Source: Rhodospirillales bacterium (GTDB lineage: Bacteria > Pseudomonadota > Alphaproteobacteria > Rhodospirillales > Defluviicoccaceae). Taken from it: DNA of 64,000 nt. Shown piece after piece: positions 56,400 to 64,000 of this stretch (its first letter is position 1; every line of letters begins with the position of its first letter). The notes beneath the pieces were generated by a model that was not told the origin of the DNA, made no database searches, and saw only the letters and a program-made list of their open reading frames with translations. The stretch is taken from NCBI GenBank assembly GCA_016712375.1, contig JADJRE010000005.1:248001-312000 (forward strand). Direction: 5' to 3'. Both the position numbers and the translations under genes were made by a program.

Positions 56400-56766
56400 T
56401 GGAGTTCTCCTCGCGCGGTGGTGTCGAGGCTGGGCGACGGCCCGAGTCCCCGCACACCGCCGCCCGTCGATCGGCTTCTCCACCGGCAAGTGCCATTTGC
56501 TCGACGCGCTGTAGCTTGTCGACCAGCGTCCCAAGCTTGCCATCAAACTCACGGATGGTCGTTTTTATGTCTCCCAGCTGCGCGAACCGTTCTGAGCGTA
56601 CGTCGTCGATGCGATCGCTCAGATCGCTGAGGCCAACGAAAATGATCAGCCAGCCGCAACAGGTCATCATCAGCAGCAACCCAGCGGTAATCGCGAAGAT
56701 CAGGCCGGCGATCTCGTCGGTCTGAATACTTTTCTTCTCGGCTTCGCTGCCGGTTTTTTCGTTCAT
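56383..56766 (-). CDS. Small membrane coiled-coil protein A (tandem pair)
   Basis: From ATG 56766 the product is about 127 residues: a short polar start, one membrane helix (AGLIFAITAGLLLMMTCCGW, extending to IIFVGL), and a heptad-rich segment (RSERFAQLGDIKTTIREFDG, KLGTLVDKLQRVEQMA), then a polar tail. An AT-rich promoter-like site lies about 110 bases upstream. The architecture is like small holin-, spanin- or scaffold-type proteins, but there is no phage context. Function unknown. It forms a likely operon with protein B. Confidence 0.7.
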   Translation of the reverse strand: MNEKTGSEAEKKSIQTDEIAGLIFAITAGLLLMMTCCGWLIIFVGLSDLSDRIDDVRSERFAQLGDIKTTIREFDGKLGTLVDKLQRVEQMALAGGEADRRAAVCGDSGRRPASTPPREENSNDRRK

Positions 56767-56873
56767 AGCTTGCACGGCGATTTAGACTCCGTATCGGCTT
56801 ATGCGGCGGAACCAGAGCGGTCCGCACCTTGCTCGGCGCGATCAATATAAGTAAAAAATCCTATAATGAGCGC

Positions 56874-56901
56874 ATTATCAATTAATATTCCTATTTGTCA
56901 A
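56874..56901 (-). promoter_or_regulatory. Putative strong sigma-70 promoter for the coiled-coil pair
   Basis: On the minus strand TTGACA (56896-56901, given as TGTCAA on the plus strand) is followed 16 bases later by GATAAT (56874-56879), a five-of-six match to TATAAT. The surrounding 60 bases are very AT-rich for this genome. It faces the small membrane-protein gene A. Confidence 0.6.
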
Positions 56902-56904
56902 GGC

Positions 56905-57260
56905 TTATCTCGCATACGGTTCCGTCCCCCGCGATGCCGGGAGCGGGTCGCCGTGAAGTTGCCAATTCATCAGGGGCTTGGCTTTAGGGTCGCCTGCATA
57001 CGCGGCCGGCTGGCGCTTCTGCAGCAGCGAGGGCGCCATTGCCCTGGCGCCCACGCCAGCTATTTCCGAGGGCATAGCATACGCAGGCCGTAGCCCAGAT
57101 CCCGTTACTCCGTTTCTCCCCGTCCGCCGAAACGCGATGGTGCCGCAGACCGCTGTCGGCGGACCCCTTCGTGCTTCGGTCAACATCGCAAGGTTGACGC
57201 ATTTCCCGGCGAGATCGTATGCGTTGGCGCAGCGGAGCGTGCAGCGTCGGGGCTGCTGCA
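56905..57260. other. Hairpin-rich spacer upstream of mscL
   Basis: This roughly 350-base stretch has no convincing gene. It contains a nested hairpin (CTGGCG 57010-57015 with CGCCAG 57054-57059, enclosing GGGCGCCA 57031-57038 with TGGCGCCC 57045-57052) and a second stem (GTCCGCCGA 57122-57130 with TCGGCGGAC 57156-57164). A short open frame on the minus strand covers it, but its composition looks like chance. It may be a leader of mscL or a separate structured RNA. Confidence 0.45.
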
Positions 57261-57282
57261 TATCAACGAGGAACCCAAGAAC

Positions 57283-57744
57283 ATGCGTGCACTGCTTAGA
57301 GAGTTCCGCGAGTTCGCCGTCAAGGGCAATGCCGTAGACCTCGCGGTCGGCATTATCATTGGCGCTGCTTTCGGCAAGATCGTCGCCTCGCTAGTCGACG
57401 ATGTGATCATGCCGCCGATCGGCCTCATTCTGGGCCAGGTTGATTTCAGCGATCTCTACATCGACCTGTCCGGGCAGGACTTCGTTTCGCTGGCGGCGGC
57501 GCGGGCGGCTGGCGCGCCGGTCATTGCCTACGGCAGTTTTATCAACACGCTCATCAACTTCGCCATCGTCGCCTTTGCCGTGTTCATGCTTGTAAAGCAG
57601 ATCAACCGGTTGAAGCGGGTGGCCGGCATGGACGAGGAGGCCGCCGCCCCGCCGCCGCCGCCAGCGGAGGATGTGGTGCTGCTGGCGGAGATCCGCGACA
57701 TCCTGGCGAACAAGCCGACGCTGCCGGGCAGGCCGGCGGAATGA
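57283..57744 (+). CDS. mscL: Large-conductance mechanosensitive channel MscL
   Basis: The 153-residue product has the canonical N-terminus and TM1 (FAVKGNAVDLAVGIIIGAAF), the short loop with VDDVIMPPIG, TM2 (INTLINFAIVAFAVFMLVKQ) and a Pro-rich link before the C-terminal helix (LLAEIRDILA). It opens at high membrane tension. GAGGAA lies upstream. Its stop overlaps the NUDIX start as ATGA. Confidence 0.97.
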   Translation: MRALLREFREFAVKGNAVDLAVGIIIGAAFGKIVASLVDDVIMPPIGLILGQVDFSDLYIDLSGQDFVSLAAARAAGAPVIAYGSFINTLINFAIVAFAVFMLVKQINRLKRVAGMDEEAAAPPPPPAEDVVLLAEIRDILANKPTLPGRPAE

Positions 57745-58402
57745 GCGACCGCGACAATCGCCCTGCCGAACTGGCGCCATTCGGGGCCGCAGACGTCGAG
57801 GTCCTGAAAAGCGGATGGGCTACGCCGGCTATTTTCGCCTCGACGTCTATCGGCTGCGCCACCGGCTGTACGCCGGTGGTTGGGGCGTGCCGATGCGGCG
57901 GGAAATATTCGATCGCGGCCATGCGGTGGCCGCCGTGCTCTATGATCCGCAAGCAGATGTGCTCGTACTAATCGAGCAGTTCCGCACCGGCGCCCTGGTA
58001 GCGGCGCAGCAGCCCCACCTGACGGCGGCCTTCTCGCCGTGGCTGATCGAGATCGTCGCCGGCATCATCGATCACGATGAGACTCCGGAAGAAGTGATCT
58101 GCCGGGAAGCGGTGGAGGAGGCCGGGTGCGTCGTTCGGGAGCTTCGCACCATCCTGCCGATCCTAACCACCCCCGGCGGTTCCAGCGAAACCGTTGTGCT
58201 CTTCTATGGACTGGTGGACGCTCCGCCGTGCGGCGGCGGTCTGCATGGCCTCGACGAAGAGCATGAGGACATCCGCGTCATCACCGCTTCGCCCGACGAG
58301 GTGTGGCGGTGGATGGACGAGGGCCGCATCGTCAACGGCCCGGCGCTCGTAGGCTTGCAGTGGTTCCGCATCCACGAGCAGGCGTTGCGCACCAAAGCCT
58401 GA
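57741..58402 (+). CDS. NUDIX hydrolase, ADP-ribose pyrophosphatase type (frameshifted)
   Basis: The N-terminus (MSDRDNRPAELAPFGAADVE) and the body are in different frames; adding one A to AAAA at 57807-57810 joins them as VLKKRMGYAGYFRLDVYRLR. The full protein is about 220 residues. The Nudix box is AGIIDHDETPEEVICREAVE followed by EAGC, matching GX5EX7REUXEEXGU. FRLDVYRLRHRLYAGG and LIEQFRTGAL are typical of NudF. It would hydrolyse ADP-ribose to AMP and ribose 5-phosphate. It overlaps mscL by four bases. Confidence 0.9.
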
Positions 58403-58523
58403 GGGCTCAGGTCGGCCGAGCGAGCGATGTACCGCGGCACGGCCTCGCCGCCGCCTCTTACACTCGCAGCGTCAAAGGTCGCGTGGGCTTGTCAGCGTGG
58501 CGGCTGGAGCCTATAGTTCCTAG

Positions 58524-59154
58524 ATGTTGTGGCTCCGGAGCGGTGTCGTGCAAAAGATGGTGGTGGGCATACTCATTCTGGTCGCGGCGCTGCTGCCTTT
58601 GCGGGCGGGCGCCCTGCCGCCGGTCGAGGCGATGCTGGCGGAACGCTCGCTCGGGAATTCGCAGGCGAAAGTTACCATCATCGAATATTCGTCGTTGACC
58701 TGTCCGCATTGCGCCGACTTCCACCGTGACGTACTGCCGCAGATCAAAGCGGAGTACATCGACAAGGGCTGGTGCGTCTGATACTGCGCGATTTTCCGCT
58801 GGATGGACGCGCGATGGCTGCCGCGATGGTCGCCGTTGCGTGCCGCCCGACCGCTACTTCGGTTTCGTCGACATGCTGTTCCGCGATCAGCAAGCGTGGG
58901 CGCGCGGCAATGATCCTCTGACTGATATAAAGGTCCGTGCCCAGCTCGCTGGACTGGCGCCCGCTGATGTGGACGCGTGCCTCGCCGACAAGGCACTACT
59001 GCAGGGTATTCAGGCGCGCGCGCAAGAAGGCCAGAAGCGCGACGGCATCAATTCCACGCCGTCGTTCCTTATCGATGGCCGGCCGATGGCTGGCGCTCAC
59101 TCGTTTGCCGACTTCAAGAAGGTGATTGACGAAACGTTGGCAGCGGCGAAGTAA
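58524..59154 (+). CDS. DsbA-family thioredoxin-fold protein (two frameshifts)
   Basis: The N-terminal part has a signal peptide (VVGILILVAALLPLRAGALP) and the active site YSSLTCPHCADFH (CPHC). Two single-base losses follow: near 58771-58772 (one G gives KGWVRLILRDFPLDGRAMAA) and near 58846-58848 (one C gives RPDRYFGFVDMLF). The end is GINSTPSFLIDGRPMAGAHS with the cis-Pro. The repaired protein is about 210 residues. It would act as a periplasmic thiol oxidoreductase. It is placed before smc, as in many alphaproteobacteria. Confidence 0.88.
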
Positions 59155-59202
59155 CCGCGCCGGCGGCGCCCGTTTTTACTCCAGGAAGGCGGTTGCGACG
59201 AG

Positions 59203-62200
59203 GTGTTGCAGTTCAACAAACTGCGGATCGCCGGCTTCAAGTCGTTCGTCGATCCGGCGGAGCTGTTGCTTGAGCCAGGGCTCACCGGCATCGTCGGCCC
59301 GAACGGCTGCGGCAAATCCAACCTTGTCGAGGCACTGCGCTGGGTCATGGGCGAGACCTCCGCAAAGCAGATGCGCGGCGGCGAGATGGACGATGTCATC
59401 TTCGCCGGCAGCGGCGATCGGCCCGGCCGGAACATCGCCGAAGTCACCTTGGAGCTAGACAACAGCTCGGGAACGGCCCCGCCGCCGTGGGGATCCGTCG
59501 AGGAGCTGTTGATCAGCCGCCGAATCGAGCGCGACCGTGGATCGTCCTACCGGGTGAATGGGCGCGAGGTTCGGGCTCGCGACGTCCATCTGTTGTTCGC
59601 CGATGCCGCCAGCGGCGCCCGATCGGCGGCGATGGTGACGCAAGGCCAAGTGTCGCAGCTGATCTCGGCGAAGCCAGCGGATCGGCGGGCTCTTTTGGAG
59701 GAAGCCGCCGGCATCGTCGGGCTGCAGACCAGGCGACACGAGGCTGAACTCCGACTGCAGGCGGCTGAGACCAACCTGGCACGGCTCGACGACGTGCTGG
59801 CGACATTAGACGTGCAGCGTGCGCAATTGCAGCGGCAGGGTCGGCAGGCGAGCCGCTATCGCACCCTTTCGGCGCAGATCCGGACGCTGGAGGCGACGAT
59901 TCTCTGGTTGCGCTGGCAAGCCGCCGAGCAAGGGCTGGTGGCGGCGCAGACACGGCTGGAGACAGCGGAGACAGCGGTGGCGAGTGCCACCGGCGCCGCC
60001 GCAGAAGCGGCGGTGCGGCAAGCCGACGTGGCGGCGGCATTACCAGAACTGCGCCAGTTGGACAGCGCGGCGGCGGCGGCGCTGCTGGTGCTGGCGGCGG
60101 AGCGCGATGCGCTCGATGGCGAGGAGCGCGGCCTCGCGCGCGAGGCCGAATCGGCGCGATCCACAATGCGACAGCTGGCCCAGGATCTGCGCCGCGACGA
60201 GGCGCTGGCGGCCGACGCGGCGGCGACGGCCGCGCGACTGCGCGACGAGCGCGACAGGCTGCTGGAGCGACGGCGCGGCGAGTCGGCAGAGCTGGCGGCA
60301 GCGGAAGCCGCGCTTGCCGAAGCGGCGGCGCGGGCGCGTGCGCTGGAGGAGCGGATGATGCGGCTGACCGAGCAGTCAGCCGCCGATGGTGCCCGGCGTG
60401 CAGGCTTGTTGCGCAGTCGTGAGGAAGCAGCGGCACGGCAGCGGCGGGCCGAGGGACGGCATCAGGAATCGGCGCAGCGTCGGCAGGCGGCACTCAGCGA
60501 AGCGCGCCATCTGTCGTCACTCGACATCGCCGAGGCTGCCGTCGCCGCGGCAGAACACGAGGCGGAGGCGGCGCGGGACGCCTTGACGCAGGCAGAGTCG
60601 AAGCGTGCCAAACTGGCGGAGGAGGAGACGGAGGAAGCCGCCAGGTTGCGCGCCGCCGAGACGCAGGCGACCCAGTTGGCGGCTGAAGTGTCGGCGCTGA
60701 CGGAGCTGCTGGGTGGAACTGACGAACACGCGAGCGCCGCGTTGCTCGACGCGCTGCGGGTTGCAGCCGGCCTGGAGCCGGCGATGGCGGCGGCGTTGGG
60801 CGACGATCTGCTGGCGGGATGTGACGACGGCGCTCCGACGCATTGGCGAGTGTTGCCACAGTACGAGGGTGCGCCGCCCCCGTTGCCCGATGGCATAGCG
60901 GCGTTTCGGCTGGAGGGGGAGGCTCCACCGGCTCTCGCGCGCCGCCTGAGTCAGATTGGGCTGGTCACTGACGAAGCCGATGGCAGCCGACTGCAGCCGG
61001 CACTGCTTCCAGGACAACGGCTGGTCAGTCGTGACGGCGGCGCCTGGCGCTGGGACGGCTACACACGACGCGCCGATGCACCCTCGCCCGCCGCCGTCCG
61101 CCTGCGTCAACGGGCGCGCCTGGACGCGCTACGCCCGCAGCGTCAGGCCGCGGAAGAGCTACTAGGGAAGGTTCGTCGCGCCACATGGCAGGACCGGCGC
61201 GCCGCCGCTCGTGCAGCGACGTCGGCCGAACAGGAACAGCGGTCGCGGGTGCGACTGGCGAAACCGCGCTTCGAACGGCAACAGGTGCAATGGCCGAACT
61301 GCGCGCCTCCGCCTGCGACTGGAGCAGCGGCTGGCGGCCGCCGATGACGCACTAAGGGCGATCGCGCCGGAGTTGGAAGAGGCCGCGGCGCGACTGGCAG
61401 AGGTCGAGGCCGAGATCGCGTCGCTGCCCGATACCGTTGAGACTTCGGCAATAGAAACATTGCGCGTCGAGTTCGGCCGAGGACGTGCGGGCGAGGTGGA
61501 ATGTCGAGCCCGTCGCGATTCGCTGCTGCGCGACGGCGCCGGGCGCGCACGCCGGTTGCAGACGCTGGAGACGGAACTTGCATCATGGGAAGGGCGACTG
61601 AAGGCAACCAGCGCCCAACTCGTCGAGCGAAGGGAACGGCTTCGGCAGGCTGAAGCAGATCTGGCGCGACTTGACGCGCTGCCGGCACTGCTGGCACAGC
61701 GGCGGCGAGATCTGCTCGATCGGCTGCAGCGAGCCGAAACCGAGCGGCGCGGCGCCGCCGACCTTTTCGCTGCGGCGGAAGCAGCACTGACCGAGGCAGA
61801 CCGGACATTGCGGGCGGCCGAACGCGCACTTGGCGAGGCGCGCGAGGAACGGGTGCGTGCCGAAGCAGAGCAGAAGCAGTCGGAATCGCAAGCGACGGCC
61901 ATCGCCGACAGCATCGCCGAAAGGCTGGATGTGCGGCCGCAGAGCTTGCCGGAAATCATCGGCACGCTGCCCACGACAAGTTGCGACGTTGCTGCTGAGG
62001 AGCGGCGGCTCGAGCGGCTCCGCCGTGAGCGGGAGGTCATGGGACCGATCAACCTTCGTGCCGACACCGAGGAGGCACAGCTGCGCGATCAGATCGAAGA
62101 GTTGCGGCGCCAGCGCGCTGATCTGCTGGAGGCAGTAGCGAAGCTGCGGCGGGGTGTCGCTGAACTTGATCGCGAAGGTCGTGAGCGCCTGCAAGCTGCC

Positions 62201-62725
62201 TTCGCCGAGATCGACCGGCACTTCCAGGCCCTGTTCGCCCGGCTGTTTGGCGGCGGACATGCGCACCTGGCGCTGACCGAAAGCGCCGATCCTCTGCAGG
62301 CCGGTCTCGAGGTCATGGCCAGCCCGCCGGGCAAGAAGCTGCAGCTGATGTCGCTGCTCTCCGGCGGCGAGCAGACCCTGACGGCACTGGCGCTGCGCTT
62401 TGCGCTTTTTCTTGGCCGGCCAGTGCCCATCTGTGTGCTGGACGAAGTGGACGCGGCACTCGATGACGCCAATGTCGATCGTTTTTGCGCGCTGCTAGGC
62501 GATCTCGCCGTCGCCGGCACCCGCTTCCTGGTTATTACCCATCATCGCCTGACAATGGCGCGCATGGAGAGGCTGTTTGGCGTGACCATGGCCGAGCGAG
62601 GTGTATCGCGTCTGGTTTCGGTGGACCTCCTGCCAAGCCGTCCAGACCCGCCGAAGCGCGTAGTCGCTAACTCGAGTCTGGTGCTGCTTCCTGCGCTGGT
62701 CTGCCATGCTTGCCGCCTGAGTTGA
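59203..62725 (+). CDS. smc: Chromosome segregation protein SMC (frameshifted)
   Basis: The GTG at 59203 begins LQFNKLRIAGFKSFVDPAEL with Walker A GPNGCGKSN. Long coiled coils flank a hinge region (about residues 500-620). The end has MGPINLRADTEEAQLRD, the signature LSGGEQTLTALALRFALF and Walker B ICVLDEVDAALDDANVDRF. Two breaks occur, near 61258-61262 (adding one G gives RLAETALRTATG) and near 61305-61310 (adding one C gives RASRLRLEQRLAAADD). The repaired length is about 1,174 residues, the usual SMC size. The ScpA/ScpB partners are not in the window. Confidence 0.93.
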
Positions 62726-62907
62726 CACCAAGCAGGCCGCAGTCCATCTTTTCCGTAACTCGCTTGTGTGTGGCAGCAATGAAATTCAGGCCGGATATTG
62801 AGAGCGATTTCTGTGCTCCCTTGGACTCGTCCGAGTCTCCCGGCGAAGGCGTGGATCCTCCCGCGGGCGGTCAGCTGAACCTGAAACTGAAAGAAAAACG
62901 GCGAGCC

Positions 62908-63264
62908 ATGACGGAAGAAACTATCGGTCCAAAACCAGCCGACGACGAGCTTGGTGTTGTTGGCAAGGATGCTCCGAGCGAGGAGCCAAATCCAAATCAA
63001 CGTCGTTACAACATGTATCCGCAGAAGTCGTTTGGCGGGCATGTTGAAACCAAGGTTCTTCCAGACGGCCGGATTAAGTATACGCTTTTCCCATTTCCAT
63101 TTGACGGTTCCGATAAGCGCGTGATCATCGTCGATCCGGCGAATCCGGAAGAAATGCGCGCCGTCAAGCAGTTGCACCTGATCCCGGACATCAAGAACGA
63201 CCCGGGCGTCGGCGTTTATGTTTTCGACGCCGATCTCCTCGACGGACGAAAGCGTTCGTCCTGA
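62908..63264 (+). CDS. Uncharacterised protein between smc and the atp operon
   Basis: The ATG at 62908 gives 118 residues; an earlier ATG at 62779 is in frame. The C-terminal half is well structured in appearance (YNMYPQKSFGGHVETKVLPD, GRIKYTLFPFPFDGSDKRVI, then IVDPANPEEMRAVKQLHLIP and GVGVYVFDADLLDG). The N-terminal part is acidic and polar. I do not recognise the family. The Shine-Dalgarno for either start is weak. GC content is lower than in smc. Confidence 0.6.
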   Translation: MTEETIGPKPADDELGVVGKDAPSEEPNPNQRRYNMYPQKSFGGHVETKVLPDGRIKYTLFPFPFDGSDKRVIIVDPANPEEMRAVKQLHLIPDIKNDPGVGVYVFDADLLDGRKRSS

Positions 63265-63583
63265 AGCTTTGACCGATTACTGGTAACTCTTGTCGTTGCC
63301 GGGCGCAGAGAGCAAGGAGCGCCCGGTCTAGCGCGCCTGTTCAGGACGGCGTCGCTAAGCTCTGTTACCTCGCCCGGCCATCGCGGAGTGCGCAGCGGTG
63401 CGCCTCCTGCTCGGAGGAAGAGTGTCTCCTGCGGACAAAGAGCCGACCGACATGTTCTCGCCCGATGCGTCTGCCGTTGATTGGATGGCACCCGGACGTT
63501 GTTCCAATGCTGCACTGCGTCTCGATAAGTTAGAGTGGCTTAGCCAAGGCTCTCGCGGTCGCGGCGAGTTTTTTTTTGCAGCC

Positions 63584-63613
63584 TTGACACGGTCCCGACA
63601 GCCTCTCTATCGT
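63584..63613 (+). promoter_or_regulatory. Putative promoter of the atp operon
   Basis: TTGACA (63584-63589) and TATCGT (63608-63613) are separated by 18 bases, about 55 bases before atpI. A run of nine T (63569-63577) precedes it and could act as an upstream element or end an upstream transcript. The rest of 63265-63583 shows no gene. Confidence 0.5.
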
Positions 63614-63666
63614 CCGTCCGTCCTGCGGCGCATTGGGCGTCCAAGGCGAACCGAAATCAGCGTGCT

Positions 63667-64000
63667 ATGACCGTGCACGCCCCAAAGGACCGCCTGAGCG
63701 AGCTCGACGCTCGATTAGACCGCCTGAAGGAGGAAAACTCCAGAAAAGGCGGGGCGGTGGTTGGTGGCACAACGTCCGGGTATGGCATGGCGTTCACCAT
63801 CGCCACCGACCTGGTCGGAGGGTGTCGTGGGGGCGCGCTCGTCGGTTGGCTTCTGGATCGGTGGCTCGGTTTCCGCGCCGTGGGGATGATCGCGTTGGTC
63901 TTCTTTCTCGGCGCGGCTGCCGGGATGTGGAACGTTTACCGGACGGTGCGCGGTTACGACGGCGCTCTGGGGTTCCATCAGGCGGAACCGCCACCGGAGG
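63667..64000 (+). CDS. atpI: ATP synthase protein I, AtpI (partial, runs off the right end)
   Basis: From ATG 63667 the frame stays open to the edge (111 codons): MTVHAPKDRLSELDARLDRL, then GYGMAFTIATDLVGGCRGGA, LVGWLLDRWLGFRAVGMIAL, and GAAAGMWNVYRTVRGYDGAL. The two membrane helices with GWLLDRWLG and GAAAGxxNVYR are typical of the AtpI/AtpZ family, which helps to assemble the F0 c-ring and may carry Mg2+. Structural atp genes should follow to the right. Confidence 0.88.
   Translation, partial: MTVHAPKDRLSELDARLDRLKEENSRKGGAVVGGTTSGYGMAFTIATDLVGGCRGGALVGWLLDRWLGFRAVGMIALVFFLGAAAGMWNVYRTVRGYDGALGFHQAEPPPE

Noticed and set aside
55929..56766. Phage lysis (holin/spanin) genes
   Set aside because: Size and topology would fit, but there is no endolysin, structural phage gene or integrase nearby.
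56905..57261. A 118-codon open frame on the minus strand as a gene
   Set aside because: It has no Shine-Dalgarno, no domain and a composition that fits a GC-rich non-coding stretch; the hairpins explain the region better.
20998..57810. Programmed frameshifting as the cause of the breaks
   Set aside because: The sites lack shared slippery heptamers, occur in unrelated housekeeping genes and in many places, and all need one added base; sequence error is simpler.
1..64000. tRNA, rRNA, CRISPR arrays, toxin-antitoxin or restriction systems
   Set aside because: Looked for in the gaps and gene list; no cloverleaf, spaced direct repeats or matching proteins were seen.

Overview
The window looks like chromosomal DNA of a GC-rich alphaproteobacterium, most likely a Rhodospirillales relative. 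The pointers are a TrcR/DUF1013 cell-cycle regulator, a cysteine-free L31, DUF3775, the order dsbA-like, smc, atpI, gatC-gatA, and a two-gene egtB-egtD ergothioneine locus. No rRNA, tRNA, CRISPR array, prophage or plasmid gene was seen. Assignment below order level is not supported.

Layout. 1-6.2 kb: the start of purU, ggt, a secreted protein, two DUF1254/DUF1214 proteins and two IS110-family remnants. 6.4-9.3 kb: gatC-gatA, a CMD-type peroxidase-like protein and a PRC-barrel-like protein. 9.3-16.4 kb (minus): an ABC1/UbiB kinase, a very long DUF748 envelope protein broken by an in-frame TAG, and a YihY membrane protein. 16.4-22 kb: rpmE, trcR, DUF3775, prpE, a YdcH protein and ygfZ. 22-24 kb (minus): coxG, coxS and coxM without a large subunit. 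24.3-31.9 kb: ahpC-ahpD-ftsH, DUF2914, cytochrome b561, cytochrome c-prime, a LOG protein and a CorC/HlyC protein. 31.9-36.9 kb (minus): an apparent catabolic or redox cluster with doxX at both ends. 37-42.2 kb (plus): an operon of an NDH-2 fused to a cyclic-nucleotide-binding-like domain, a GH63-like glycoside hydrolase and a glucose-dehydrogenase-like SDR. 42.3-51.3 kb: GST, rhodanese, cardiolipin synthase, a lipoprotein, ubiX, a YqjE/YqjD-like pair, egtD, egtB and a polyphosphate:AMP phosphotransferase. 51.3-53.8 kb: an anion permease gene split by a roughly 1.2-kb IS110-family element. 54-57.7 kb: mscS, a tandem pair of small membrane/coiled-coil proteins, a hairpin-rich spacer and mscL. 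57.7-64 kb: a NUDIX hydrolase, a DsbA-like protein, smc, an unknown protein and the start of the atp operon.

Read this sequence with one caution. At least a dozen genes are frameshifted, and nearly every break I could resolve is repaired by adding one base, usually in a homopolymer. This is best explained by uncorrected single-base deletions in the assembly, not by gene decay. The broken genes include ygfZ, coxG, the glycoside hydrolase, NUDIX, dsbA-like, smc and the IS110 transposase. They should be treated as probably intact until checked.

Functional themes are oxidative-stress defence (AhpC/AhpD, ergothioneine, CMD protein, GST, YgfZ), osmotic response (MscS, MscL), membrane quality control (FtsH, DUF748, YqjD/YqjE-like) and quinone or electron transport (NDH-2, UbiB, UbiX, cytochromes). 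The most interesting items are the precisely mappable IS110 insertion with a candidate bridge-RNA leader, the NDH-2/cNMP fusion operon, the doxX-bounded cluster, and the membrane coiled-coil pair with its structured neighbour region.
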